From positions 4,386,322 to 4,450,321 of the forward strand of contig NZ_CP036273.1 of the NCBI RefSeq assembly GCF_007747215.1: a stretch of DNA of 64,000 nt, written 5' to 3'. The notes beneath the pieces are model-generated. The model did no database searches, was not told the origin of the DNA, and saw only the letters and a list, made by a program, of their open reading frames with translations. Shown here in pieces: positions 43,197 through 52,254 of the stretch (the stretch's first letter is position 1; each line of letters opens with the position of its first letter). This stretch comes from Urbifossiella limnaea. GTDB lineage: Bacteria > Planctomycetota > Planctomycetia > Gemmatales > Gemmataceae. A program made the translations under genes and the position numbers.

Positions 43197-44077
43197 CACC
43201 CGGCCCCCCCGGACCCGGCCCGGCGGGCGGCCGGCCGAGGCCGGAAGGCGTTCCACGCACCCGCGAGCACGAAGAACGCGACCATCGCGGTCCCTTTCCA
43301 GTTCCGCTCCAGGAAGGCCCAGAACCCGACGCCCTCTCGCGGCGGCAATTGGACCGCCCCGGCCGCCGAGCGTGGCGGGTTGCGGTGGTGCTCCTCGACC
43401 AGCGAGCCCGGCGCGGGCAGAGCCTGCCCCTCGACCACCGTGATGAACATGTCGTCGGCCTTCCACCCGCCGTCCTGGATCACCAGCATGTACCCCTCCA
43501 TCCGCACCCGGTGGCCGGCCTCGGGAGACAGCCACGACCCCCGGAACCCGACTCGCCGGGTCCGCGGGCGGGGGCCGTCCGCCTCCTGGGTCCACTCGAA
43601 CGTGTCGTTCGGGTCGAGGACCGACTGGTCGGCGAACATGGAGTCGAGCAGCGGGTGCATCCGGGGGGTGGCGTACTTCTTCGCATCGGCCGCCGTCTTG
43701 GCCCGTTCGAGACGCTTGCACACCTCCGTCGGAGTGAACGGGCGGACCCACTCGTAGAGCCCGTACACGAGCGTAGCGGTGACGACGATCAGCACGACCG
43801 TCGCCAGGGCCGGCACGACTTCCCGGCGGACACCGCCCGCCGCCGGGGCGGGCGGTGGGGTGGATACGCACGGTGCGGAAGGTGGTCGCTCCGGCCCCAC
43901 CCCCGGGGTCTGCACGAGCGGCAGCCAGGTGGTCCCTCCCACCAGGCACGCCGGTGTCTGCCAGCTCGCACGGCCTACGGCCAACTCGGCGTGGATCTGG
44001 GCGACAGTGAACGGCCCGGTCGGCACCTCGCCGGTCAGCAGCCAGAACTGGTCCGGGGCGGGTGGTACGTCGGGCAT
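43196..44077 (-). CDS. GYF_2-domain membrane protein
   Basis: A 293-residue protein beginning with a GYF_2/DUF4339-like domain (FWLLTGEVPTGPFTVAQIHA, about residues 11-30, with WLPLVQTPG at its end). A membrane helix follows (ALATVVLIVVTATLVYGLYE, about 91-110), then a soluble domain with DSMFADQSVLDPNDTF and DDMFITVVEGQALP, and a final helix near 262-280. It shares its design with the next gene, and both lie in one minus-strand unit. Role unknown; GYF_2 domains are thought to bind peptides. Confidence 0.7.
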   Translation of the reverse strand: MPDVPPAPDQFWLLTGEVPTGPFTVAQIHAELAVGRASWQTPACLVGGTTWLPLVQTPGVGPERPPSAPCVSTPPPAPAAGGVRREVVPALATVVLIVVTATLVYGLYEWVRPFTPTEVCKRLERAKTAADAKKYATPRMHPLLDSMFADQSVLDPNDTFEWTQEADGPRPRTRRVGFRGSWLSPEAGHRVRMEGYMLVIQDGGWKADDMFITVVEGQALPAPGSLVEEHHRNPPRSAAGAVQLPPREGVGFWAFLERNWKGTAMVAFFVLAGAWNAFRPRPAARRAGSGGAG

Positions 44078-44172
44078 GGGCGCGTCTCGCTCGGCCGGAG
44101 CGGGGTGACCGGCCGCCGACGAATGAGAGATAAAGGCGGTGTTGTTATAAGCCGTGGATCAGGAGAACGCAA

Positions 44173-44208
44173 ATGGCCACTGTCAGGGGATGGCGGACGA
44201 AGACGTGA
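44173..44208 (+). CDS. 11-codon leader ORF overlapping the XRE start
   Basis: ATG at 44173 with an AGGAG site 7 bases upstream reads MATVRGWRTKT and stops at 44206-44208, 18 bases inside the XRE gene (ATG 44190) in another frame. The better ribosome site belongs to the leader, so the regulator may be translated by coupling or re-initiation. Only sequence layout supports this. Confidence 0.35.
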   Translation: MATVRGWRTKT

Positions 44209-44444
44209 AGGTGCTGTTCGGCCGGCGGGTGCGCCAGCTCCGCAGGGCGAAGGGCGTGAGCCAAGAGGCGTTCGCCCACGAGATCCAGATCGACCGGAGC
44301 TACTTCGGCAGCATCGAGCGCGGAGAGCGGAACGTCAGCCTCGACAACATCTGCCTCATCGCCGCCGGGCTCGGGGTGCCGCCGTTGGAACTCCTCCGGT
44401 TCGAGGCCGTCCGGGATGTCGGGCCGTCTCGTGTGGACGACTGA
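44190..44444 (+). CDS. XRE-family HTH regulator
   Basis: An 84-residue lambda-repressor-type helix-turn-helix protein: VKVLFGRRVRQLRRAKGVSQ (helix 1 and start of helix 2), EAFAHEIQIDRSYFGSIERG (recognition helix and the SxIERG hallmark), then NVSLDNICLIAAGLGVPPLE. It is close to the minimal HTH_3 type with no effector domain. The last two thirds of the gene recur at 48510-48732. It lies divergent from the GYF_2 genes and convergent with the cyclase-kinase gene. The 272 bases up to 44716 contain a short minus-strand frame near 44440-44523 (MTYFDVNFGTVQVDYR) that may be a gene scrap. Confidence 0.85.
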   Translation: MADEDVKVLFGRRVRQLRRAKGVSQEAFAHEIQIDRSYFGSIERGERNVSLDNICLIAAGLGVPPLELLRFEAVRDVGPSRVDD

Positions 44445-44457
44445 CGCCCGCACGAGA
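44235..44457. repeat. 223-bp direct repeat, copy 1
   Basis: From the middle of the XRE gene to 13 bases past its stop (GACGCCCGCACGAGA). The same 223 bases recur at 48510-48732 in direct orientation with scattered changes, mostly in third codon positions. The pair flanks the cyclase-kinase gene. Confidence 0.8.
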
Positions 44458-44716
44458 ACCACCAGGTCGGCCGCCCTGTAGTCGACCTGCACGGTGCCGA
44501 AGTTGACGTCGAAGTACGTCATCCTACGGGCGGCTCCCGCCCGTGGTCGAGGTGGGCCGCGGAGCGGTCCTGCCCGATCGAGTCGACGACGCGGCCCGTG
44601 CCCCGGATCATCTTCCGCCGCCTTGATCCCAGCCAATGCTATCCAGCTGCGCCGCACCGCTAGCGGACCAACCCGGCGCGAGGTAAACGGGAAGGCGCGG
44701 TCTGGGACCGCCCGAC

Positions 44717-47700
44717 TTACGGCTGGAGTCGAGGGGGCGGCGTAAGAAGATCGAGCTGCGGCTGGTGGGCGCGAGCGTAGTCAACGAAGTCCCACAGGTC
44801 GCGGAACCGCCGCTGGTGGGTGAATTCCATCGCATCGAGTACGGCCCGTTGCGCTTCGCCGACACAGAACGGGTGCTTGAGTAACTCGACGAGTTCCTGC
44901 GGCGGGAGCCAGAACACGCCGTCTGACAGGCGGCATGTCAGTATCGGTGCGGGTAGAGTTGGAGGGGCTGTAAAGGATCCAAGGGCAAGGAGAAAGGGGC
45001 GGTACGTGTAGTGCGGGGGTGTGCGAGCGGACATGAGCCTCGAAAGATCACCGGCCAGCCAACCTAGCGCAAGCGTGTTGACAGCCGAAGCGGTCACGTG
45101 CCGTTCGACCTTGTTGCGGTAGAAGTTCCGCTGAGCAAGTCGCCCGGTGCTCAACCAGTTCCCGGGCTTGATCGGGGTGCCGCTTGACACTGTAAGTCGG
45201 TCTCGCCCCTTCACGGCACTCGTTTTGTCGACGAACCCGGAGAGCGTTGCCTCCACGTCGTCACCCGTGCGATCGTCCAAGCGGCGTAATGTGGTTTCGA
45301 TCACTGGCGCGTTTTGCAGTGTGGTCAGCACGCGGAGGCAGAGTTCGTTTGCCTTCGTCTTGTCCAGGTGTCGTGCCAGCGCGGCTACCCCGAGCGCGGC
45401 CTCGTATCGCTCGGCCGCGACGGGAGTGACCCGGGGTGCCACCCGGTCGGCCAGATGAGTGGCGGCCGGAAGGCAGACCTGTTCGGCCGTGGCCCGCTCC
45501 ATGAGGTCGGCCACCCCGGCGAGGCACTCCGCCAGGACACGTGCCGCGTACCGGCTCTGCGCCCGGGTGATCCCCTCGGTGCAGAGGGCCGCCCCCTCGG
45601 CTGCGGGCAAGTGACCCACAAGCGCACCGAGGCCGTCTCCCAACTCCCAAAGAAACTCAGGCCGCCGTTGCATGCTCACGGCTTCGGCGACGACCGCCGC
45701 TACCGGCCGGCAGGTGTTCGCAGCCTGGTCTGGCGACTGGCGTACCGCGGCAGCCGAAACAGCAAGAGCCAACGCACCCAACGAATCCGGGTCGGAAGGG
45801 TGGGACGCCAAGTTCGCCAGGACGTGGGCCGCGTCGTCCGACGGAATGCGTGACGAAACGCCCGCCAGGCATACCACCAGCGCGATCCGAGTCTCACGGA
45901 CACGGGCCTTGGAAGCGGCGCCGGAGATCAGCTCTGCCGCCTGCGTTCCCACGTCCGTCGCGTCCGCATCCGCCATCCGGCGGCAGAGGACGATGAGACC
46001 GGCTGCAAGTTCGATCTGCCGCGCGGGGTCCGCCTCGCGCTTCAGTTCATCGAGTAGTACACGGGCCGCAACAGCCGCCGTGTCCGGGGGGGTCGCGTCC
46101 CACCGCGAACATGCGAGGGCAAGGCTTCGCCTTTGTTCTGGCGGGCAGTCCGTATCCCTCATAACGGCGAATCGCCGAATTACGTCTTCTCGACAACGCG
46201 GGTCGAGGCCCACAAGTGCGTGCCACACGAACTCTGCCCGGCATTCGAGTTGCCGGCAGGCGTGCGGCGTGCGAGTAATCTCCTCAAGGAAAAACGTACA
46301 CGCAGCCGAACCACGGAGGGAAGCAAGTCCGCAGAATGCCTCTTGCTCGTAAGGCGTCGGTGCGGCGTTCCGCTGCCCGGCCTGCATGGGGCCGAGTAAG
46401 GCCCGCGAGAGGGCCAGCTGGAGATCGCCGCGCGCACGCACCGCCTCCCCCTTCTCACGATCGGCACGCGCTGCCTCTCCCGCCGCCCGTTCCGCAGCCG
46501 CCTTCTCCCGCGCTACCGCGTCCTCGGCGTCTTTTGTCCGTGCCCGCGCTGTCTCGGCCTGCTGCCACGCGTATGCCCCGAGGCCGCCGACCATCAAAAG
46601 CACCACCGCCGACCCGACCAGTGCCCGCCTCAGCACTAGTACCCGCCGAGCCTGGGAAGCCGCCCGCCGCTCCAGCCCGCGGAGGCGTTCTCGCTCGGAC
46701 AGTGACTCGAGTCGATCGGCGAGGACGGTCACCGTGGCCAGCCGACGGTCGGCCGGTAGCGTCGCGGTGCGGATGTCGTCGGCGAGGAGGTCCGCGTGCG
46801 GTAACCCCCTCAGGTTCTCCTCCCACCCCGTGCCCAGCGGCTGCCCGAAGTCTCCGACAAGCGTCTGGTACAGCACCACCCCCAGGGCGTACACGTCGTA
46901 CCCCGTCGTCGCCGGCTTCCCCACCAGCGCTTCCGGCGGGGCGTACAGCCGGGTGCCCGTCCGGTTGCTTTCGTTGCCGGCTAGCGCCTGTGTGCCGCCG
47001 GTCGCGGTGATGTGACGCTGGTTCAGGATCGACCGGTCGGTCAACACACCGATCCCGAAGTCGGCGACGACCGGGTGCGGGCGACCGTTCACCTCCCGCA
47101 CGAGCAGGTTCGCCGGCTTCAGGTCTTTGTGAATGATCCCCAGCTGGTGGGCGGCGGCCACCGTCCGCGCGACCGCGGCTACGAACCGGACGCGGTCGTC
47201 GACCGGCCACGAGTCGAATCCCCGCGCCGTCACCCAGTCACACAGGTTGCCGCCGGCGACGTACTCGCTTTCGATGAAGTACGGCGGGCGATCGAACTGC
47301 ACGTCGTTGAGCCGCACGAAGTCCGGTCGCTCCCCGAACTCCGACTTGAGGAGCCGAAACAAAGTAAGCTCTCGCTTGAACGACCGGAGGCGCTCGGCGG
47401 CGAAGCAGAACTTGAACACCCGCTGGTCCTTGGTCCGCGGTTGGCAGGCCAGCCACACCTCGCCGAACCCGCCCTCCCCGAGTGGCCGTTCCAGCCGCCA
47501 CCCCTCCCGACCGGGGATCACCAGGCCGACCCCCGGCCGCCACGCTCCGGTGTCGTCCGCGTCGTCCACCCGGACGCGCCGCGCCTTTTCCGAGTCCGGT
47601 GGGGGGGCGAGTTCCGGTGCGCCCTCCGGGCCGACGCCGAACACCTCCAGCGGGTCGTCGTCGTTACCCTTGAACCGGTACTGGCCGTGAGCGACAAACG

Positions 47701-48223
47701 TCAACGGGCGGGCGGGGTCGGTCGGGTTCACCCGGACGTACTGGCGGGCGCTGTCGAACGCGTGGCGCGTGAGGAGAGTCTGCCCCGGCCGGGCGAGGCC
47801 CATGACGCGGGCGGCCAGGTCCACGGCCTGCCCCGCCAACTTGGGCGTGCCGGACTGGGCAAGTTCGACGTGCTCACCGAGGTGGATGCCGACGCGAGTG
47901 GCCGGTAGCCGGCCTGACCGCCGCACGGCATGGCCCCACGGCTCGGCGGTAAGGGCGGCGTGGAACCGCAGGGCGAACTGGACCGCCCCCCCGGGCGCCG
48001 GGAAGGTGGCAAGGTAGCCGTCGCCCATGTCATTGTTGACCGCCGCCCCGGGGTAGTCGCCCAGCAGGGTGCGGAACAGCCGGTCGTGGGGCTTCAACAC
48101 CTGGAGCGCGTAATCGCGGTCACCGAGGGTCTTCTTCCAGGCGGTCGAGTCTGCCAGGTCGGTGAATAGGAAGACCCTCAGGACAGACGCCGCGGCGCTG
48201 GGGTCCGATTCGTGATGAACCAT
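44717..48223 (-). CDS. class III cyclase-like domain fused to Ser/Thr kinase
   Basis: A 1168-residue fusion. Residues 14-195 look like a class III nucleotide cyclase: FLFTDLADSTAWKK (metal Asp region), NNDMGDGYLATF, VGIHLGEHVE and GQAVDLAARV. Whether all catalytic residues are kept is unsure. Residues 243-510 are a Hanks-type kinase with GEGGFGEV (249-256), HKDLK (365-369) and ADFG (397-400). A membrane helix lies at about 534-553, followed by a coiled coil (560-605) and a 560-residue helical C-terminal region of repeat-like Ala/Leu sequence that I cannot name. Start ATG 48223. The kinase would face the cytosol. Direct repeats of an XRE gene flank the gene. Confidence 0.8.
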   Translation of the reverse strand: MVHHESDPSAAASVLRVFLFTDLADSTAWKKTLGDRDYALQVLKPHDRLFRTLLGDYPGAAVNNDMGDGYLATFPAPGGAVQFALRFHAALTAEPWGHAVRRSGRLPATRVGIHLGEHVELAQSGTPKLAGQAVDLAARVMGLARPGQTLLTRHAFDSARQYVRVNPTDPARPLTFVAHGQYRFKGNDDDPLEVFGVGPEGAPELAPPPDSEKARRVRVDDADDTGAWRPGVGLVIPGREGWRLERPLGEGGFGEVWLACQPRTKDQRVFKFCFAAERLRSFKRELTLFRLLKSEFGERPDFVRLNDVQFDRPPYFIESEYVAGGNLCDWVTARGFDSWPVDDRVRFVAAVARTVAAAHQLGIIHKDLKPANLLVREVNGRPHPVVADFGIGVLTDRSILNQRHITATGGTQALAGNESNRTGTRLYAPPEALVGKPATTGYDVYALGVVLYQTLVGDFGQPLGTGWEENLRGLPHADLLADDIRTATLPADRRLATVTVLADRLESLSERERLRGLERRAASQARRVLVLRRALVGSAVVLLMVGGLGAYAWQQAETARARTKDAEDAVAREKAAAERAAGEAARADREKGEAVRARGDLQLALSRALLGPMQAGQRNAAPTPYEQEAFCGLASLRGSAACTFFLEEITRTPHACRQLECRAEFVWHALVGLDPRCREDVIRRFAVMRDTDCPPEQRRSLALACSRWDATPPDTAAVAARVLLDELKREADPARQIELAAGLIVLCRRMADADATDVGTQAAELISGAASKARVRETRIALVVCLAGVSSRIPSDDAAHVLANLASHPSDPDSLGALALAVSAAAVRQSPDQAANTCRPVAAVVAEAVSMQRRPEFLWELGDGLGALVGHLPAAEGAALCTEGITRAQSRYAARVLAECLAGVADLMERATAEQVCLPAATHLADRVAPRVTPVAAERYEAALGVAALARHLDKTKANELCLRVLTTLQNAPVIETTLRRLDDRTGDDVEATLSGFVDKTSAVKGRDRLTVSSGTPIKPGNWLSTGRLAQRNFYRNKVERHVTASAVNTLALGWLAGDLSRLMSARTPPHYTYRPFLLALGSFTAPPTLPAPILTCRLSDGVFWLPPQELVELLKHPFCVGEAQRAVLDAMEFTHQRRFRDLWDFVDYARAHQPQLDLLTPPPRLQP

Positions 48224-48452
48224 CAAGGTGCTCTCGATACGACGCGACTGCCCCTGTCGCGCTGGACGATTCGATGTCGTGGGCGAAGGGCGGTTGAGTC
48301 ACACGGAAGTAGATGGTTATCAGATTATCACGGACCCCGAAGCGAAGTCCCGACAATTCACACGAGTGGCGCAGAGTCGACGGGCGGCAGCACGTTAGCG
48401 AACCCGGTGGTGCGGGCGACCGGCGGACGGGGGCGTCACCTCGACCTGCTCG

Positions 48453-48719
48453 ATGGCTGTGGCGCCCTCCGTATACGGCCCGCGGGCCAGCACGGCGCTG
48501 CCCGGTCACCAACTCCGCAAGGAGAAGGGCGTGAGCCAGGAGGCGTTCGCCCACCAGATCCAGATCGACCGGAGCTACTTCGGGAGCATCGAGCGGGGGG
48601 AGCGGAACGTCAGCCTCGACAACATCTGCCTCATCGCCGCCGGGCTCGGGGTGCCGCCATCAGAACTCCTCCGGTTCGACGCCGTCCGGGACGTCGAACC
48701 GGCTCGTGTGGACGAATGA
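48453..48719 (+). pseudogene. truncated second XRE copy
   Basis: In frame with LRKEKGVSQEAFAHQIQIDR through GVPPSELLRF to the stop, this matches the XRE gene at 44190 but helix 1 is replaced by unrelated sequence (PSVYGPRASTALPGH). An ATG at 48453 could still give an 88-residue product lacking a proper first helix. Most likely a broken duplicate. The stretch 48224-48452 shows nothing else. Confidence 0.65.
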
Positions 48720-48732
48720 CGCCCGCACGAGA
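48510..48732. repeat. 223-bp direct repeat, copy 2
   Basis: Second copy of 44235-44457. Changes between copies are mostly silent, showing the source sequence was under protein-level selection before or after the duplication. Confidence 0.8.
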
Positions 48733-48834
48733 CGGCTCAATTACGCCGCCGGAGGTCGGCCGGGCCGCCGCCGGCCGCGGCTCACGTCCGATCGCCAGCT
48801 TGTCCGTCGTCCGCGGCCGGGCCGCGTTCGGCGG

Positions 48835-49368
48835 TTAGAGCGCGCCGAGCAGGTGGCTCGCCGCCTCCCGGACCTGTTCGCGGAGTTCGTCCTGTTCCCG
48901 CTCGTGCTCGCGGTCGAGCACCTCCTCGATGTGCTCCAAGACCTCCTCGGACGGCGACTCGCGGCGGAGCCACGCCAGTTCGCGGCGGAACTGCTCTTCG
49001 TTCCCGGCCGGGCGCTCGGGCGAGCAGGCCCGGAACACCCACCTCCAGTGCCCCAGGGTGAGGGGCTGCCCGTTGTCCATCGGGGTTGCCGCCTCCTCCA
49101 GAATGAAGGCGCGATCCTCCTCGTCGATGTGACCGAGGCTCATGACCCAGGACGCGCGCTCCTCGGTCCCCAGGTGGGACACCCGCGACGCGATGTCCGC
49201 GATCCCCCGCGGGCCGTACGTCACCTGGTCCATTACCACCGGCCCCAGGTCGAGCCCGACGGCGAAGTAGGTGGCCATCTGCTCGGCCGGGGGTCGTCGG
49301 TCGAAGTCCTTGAAGTGGGCGGCGATCTCTCGGACCAGCTTCGCGGTCGCCCGGTTCGTCGTGTTCAT
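48835..49368 (-). CDS. hypothetical acidic helical protein, 177 residues
   Basis: Starts MNTTNRATAKLVREIAAHFK at ATG 49366-49368. A middle with DLGPVVMDQVTYGPRGIADI and a C-terminal coiled coil of Glu/Arg (EEVLEHIEEVLDREHEREQD). It looks soluble. No family recognised. The upstream sequence contains TTGAAAC, but I do not call a promoter. Confidence 0.6.
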   Translation of the reverse strand: MNTTNRATAKLVREIAAHFKDFDRRPPAEQMATYFAVGLDLGPVVMDQVTYGPRGIADIASRVSHLGTEERASWVMSLGHIDEEDRAFILEEAATPMDNGQPLTLGHWRWVFRACSPERPAGNEEQFRRELAWLRRESPSEEVLEHIEEVLDREHEREQDELREQVREAASHLLGAL

Positions 49369-49537
49369 CACGTACTCCTGTTTCAATTGAGGCTGTGATT
49401 TCGTCGCGCTGTCAGCACTACGACCGGACCCACGATGAGGGGCGGTCGGCACAGTTACGTCCGCGCACCTGTGCGACGGTGCGCACGCCGACGAGGGCCG
49501 CTGCGGCCCCACGCCGGGGCGGCAGCGGCCGTGTCGG

Positions 49538-50854
49538 TCAGCCGGGCCAGCCGGCCCCGGTCCAGCCCGCGACCGTCTTCTCGTGGATCGGGGCGTGCCC
49601 CGTCAGGGCCGCCGCGACGCGCCGCCGGAAGGCGGTCACGGACGGCATCCGGTCGAAGCGGATCAGGTGGGCCTTCGCCTTCGGGTTGTCGGCGGCCCCG
49701 AACCCCCGGGCCGGGTACGACGCCCCCGGTAACGCCGCCAGGATCGCCGCCCAGGCGAACTCCACCTTGACGCGGTCGAGTGTCCACCACACCGCGACGG
49801 GCGTGCCGAGCGGCTTGAGGTGGTCGAGGTTCCACATCCGGGGAGTGACCGTCGTGAGGTGACGATGGGTCCGCTTTCGTACCCCACCCGGCCCGAACGC
49901 ACTCCCGGCATAGGCGTAGTACCCGGCCGGGAAGTCGAACGTCCCCAGCTTGCCGATCCTGACGGCCGTGGCCGCCTCGGGCAGACGGCAGAACGCCACA
50001 TAAGTGCCCGGCACCGCGGGCGGTCCCGTCAGCGGGTCGTGGCCCCGCGACCGGACGACCGCGGCCAGCCGCTCGGCCGCCCGCCGCAGCACCCGCGCCG
50101 CTTCCCGGACCGCGTCCGCCTCGGCCCGCGTCGGCGGCGTCTCCCGCACCACACGCGGCAGCTCGCGGGCGTTCTTCTCGGCGATGCCGCGGACCGAGGC
50201 CACCTTCGCCCGCGTCGTTGTGGGGGCGTACGCCGCGGGCCGCCCCCGCGGCTTCCACGGCTGGTGCCCCCGCTCGTCCGCGAGCCGGCCGCCGGCCCGC
50301 TTCATCAGGGCGTCGATCCGCCGCCAGTGTGCCCGGATGGTGCGGACGTCATGGAGGACGCCGTCGGTCCGGCCGGCCGCCGGCCACGCCCGCGGACGCG
50401 TGGCGAGCAGCCCGTCGGCGACATGGTCGAGTAGCCCGGCGTTCCGGGCCAGCCGGCTCGCCACCTCGGTGTAGCCGTGGGTGTCGAAGGGCGGGTCGAC
50501 GCCGGCCGGCGGCTTGCCGAGCGGGTTCCGGCCGGCGCGGGCCTGCGCCAGCGCGAACCGCTGCCGCTCCGCGTGGGTGCGGCCGATCTTCATCAGCACC
50601 CGCGCCGGGAGCCGCGGGTGGTCTGACAGGAGGAGCCGCCGGGCACCCCGGCCGCAGTTGGCGGCGATCCGGTCCACGGCACTGGTGAAATTGGCGGCGG
50701 TCACGACCGCCTTCCGGTCCACGCCGCACTCGGCGGCGACGGTCACCCAGGTGGCCGTCTGCTTGCGCCCGGCCGAGAGCCGTGCGCGGTCGGCGATGTA
50801 CTGCTGGCCGGCCCGGTACAGGTCGGCGTTCGGTGGTGTCGGTTCAGGGGTCAT
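49538..50854 (-). CDS. HTH protein with C-terminal DUF123 (GIY-YIG-like) domain
   Basis: A 438-residue protein. The C-terminal 130 residues match DUF123, a GIY-YIG-related putative endonuclease: PGTYVAFCRLPE, VRIGKLGTFDFPAGYYAYAG (about residues 308-327), SAFGPGGVRKRTHRHL, MWNLDHLKPLG. DUF123 proteins are usually stand-alone and about 130 residues long. Here a 290-residue extension precedes it with TATWVTVAAECGVDRKAVVT (a probable HTH, about 33-52), then RIAANCGRGARRLLL and long helical Arg/Ala stretches. The start ATG 50854 follows GGAGA; longer reading is possible but low-complexity. A DNA-binding module joined to a nuclease-like fold is the simplest view; activity is unproven. Confidence 0.7.
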   Translation of the reverse strand: MTPEPTPPNADLYRAGQQYIADRARLSAGRKQTATWVTVAAECGVDRKAVVTAANFTSAVDRIAANCGRGARRLLLSDHPRLPARVLMKIGRTHAERQRFALAQARAGRNPLGKPPAGVDPPFDTHGYTEVASRLARNAGLLDHVADGLLATRPRAWPAAGRTDGVLHDVRTIRAHWRRIDALMKRAGGRLADERGHQPWKPRGRPAAYAPTTTRAKVASVRGIAEKNARELPRVVRETPPTRAEADAVREAARVLRRAAERLAAVVRSRGHDPLTGPPAVPGTYVAFCRLPEAATAVRIGKLGTFDFPAGYYAYAGSAFGPGGVRKRTHRHLTTVTPRMWNLDHLKPLGTPVAVWWTLDRVKVEFAWAAILAALPGASYPARGFGAADNPKAKAHLIRFDRMPSVTAFRRRVAAALTGHAPIHEKTVAGWTGAGWPG

Positions 50855-51592
50855 CTTCGGTGTCTCCGGCCGACGCCCGGGGCCGCTGTGGCAGCGGTCA
50901 TTACCCGTTCGCGTCGCCCTCTCGCTCGTCATGCGTCGTGCGGCCACCCATGAAGAGTGTGCCGCGACGCCTACCGCAGGCCGGTAGCGACGCCGGACGC
51001 GCCGGCGTGCGCCGCTCCCACCCGTTGTGGGGTGAGCCCGGCCTCGTCTTCTCGGTCACGTTGGTGTGTACTTCCCCGGCCCGAGGCCGGGGTGCGGTCA
51101 GCCGCGATCCCTATCCCGGGGACCGCGGTGGGGGAGTTTGACCCCGTCGCAAAAAATGGCTCCGTACTAGCCGTCGTGGATCGGGATGTCGGTCGGAGTG
51201 ATGGTCGGCCCCGTACCCCGGGGCCGACCGTCACTCCGACCGTCCGGTCGATCCTGTCCCCCGCCCCGGGCTCGTCATGGCCGGGTGCGAGATCCCTCTT
51301 CTCCCGCCCGTCCGCACCGCAGAATCGCGGGCGGGCACGCCTGAACGGCGGTCGCCTCTCGTCGGGCGATCGTCCCCGGGGCGTTGAACGCCCACGCCCC
51401 GGTCAGATGATCATAACCCGACGCCTCGACGGATCAAGCCCCCATTTGCAGAAAGGAATTCGACAGACTCGCCCCGCCGCCTGACCGCGGAGGGCGATCG
51501 CCCCGCCAGGCCGATGCTCAGTACCCGTCCGGTGAAAAAGCGCCTTGCGTGGTCGGGTAGACTGCGAGTTTTCCCCGAGGGAGAACTCCGGC
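50855..51592. other. 738-base gene-free stretch before IS66
   Basis: No gene seen. Besides the hairpin at 51191-51241, the stretch is GC-rich with short overlapping frames. The left end of the IS66 element must lie near its right side, but I could not identify a terminal repeat with confidence; CGCCCCGCC occurs near 51470 and 51500 and, reversed, near 53905. Confidence 0.45.
51191..51241. terminator. long near-perfect hairpin
   Basis: GGTCGGAGTGA (51191-51201) pairs with TCACTCCGACC (51231-51241), one mismatch follows, then GGTCGGCCCCG pairs with CGGGGCCGACC around a five-base loop: 22 pairs in all. No U-run. It could end transcription from the left or be a palindromic site used by a mobile element. 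Confidence 0.55.
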
Positions 51593-51913
51593 ATGTCCGC
51601 ACACCGCCCCGAGAAGGTCCGCGCCTGGCGGGCCACCATCGACGCCTGGAAGCGGTCCGGGCAGACGGTCAACGCGTTCTGTCGCGCCCGGCAACTCACT
51701 CGGTCGAACTTCGACCGCTGGCGGCGGATTCTGGCCACCCGACCGGGCGAGTCAGCGTCAACCCCGCCGCCGGCGTTCGTACCCGTCCGCGTCGTCGCCG
51801 AACCGATGGCGGAGGTGGTGCTCCGCTCCGGGGTCGTGGTGCGGGTGCCGCTGGGGGCCGCGGCCGACGCCGTCACCCGGCTGGTGACCGCGGTGGGGGC
51901 GGCGTCATGCTGA
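51593..51913 (+). CDS. tnpA: IS66 accessory protein TnpA
   Basis: A 106-residue protein: KVRAWRATIDAWKRSGQTVN (about residues 8-27), then ARQLTRSNFDRWRR, the helix-turn-helix of IS66 TnpA, and a C-terminal strand region (LRSGVVVRVPLGAAADAV). ATG 51593 follows GGGAG. The stop overlaps the start of TnpB (ATGCTGA). TnpA is needed for IS66 movement and probably binds the element's DNA. Confidence 0.8.
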   Translation: MSAHRPEKVRAWRATIDAWKRSGQTVNAFCRARQLTRSNFDRWRRILATRPGESASTPPPAFVPVRVVAEPMAEVVLRSGVVVRVPLGAAADAVTRLVTAVGAASC

Positions 51914-52254
51914 GCCTGCTCCCCGGCGGCCGCATCCTCGTCGCCGTCGAGCCGGTGGACGGCCGCAAGGGGATCGACTCCCTCGCCGGCGTGGTGCGGG
52001 CGGTCCTGAAGGGCGACCCCATGTCGGGCGACCTGTTCGTCTTCAGAACCCGCCGCGCCGACAAGCTCAAGATCCTGGCCTGGATGGGTGACGGGTTCGC
52101 CCTGTACCTGCGCCGGCTGGAACGCGGCACGTTCGCCTTCCCCGCCGCCACGGACGCCGGCGTGGCCGTCACGCCGACGCAGTTGGCCATGATCCTCGGC
52201 GGCCTCGACCCGGCCAAGACTCGCGAGCGCCGCCGGTACAAAACGCCGGCGTGA
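51907..52254 (+). CDS. tnpB: IS66 Orf2 accessory protein TnpB
   Basis: A 115-residue protein with all IS66 Orf2 hallmarks: VDGRKGIDSLAGVV (about residues 18-31), GDLFVFRTRRADKLKILAWM, GFALYLRRLERGTF and a C-terminal PTQLAMILGGLD. The frame is complete. The stop overlaps the start of tnpC (GTGATG). Its exact role in transposition is not settled. Confidence 0.92.
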   Translation: MLSLLPGGRILVAVEPVDGRKGIDSLAGVVRAVLKGDPMSGDLFVFRTRRADKLKILAWMGDGFALYLRRLERGTFAFPAATDAGVAVTPTQLAMILGGLDPAKTRERRRYKTPA

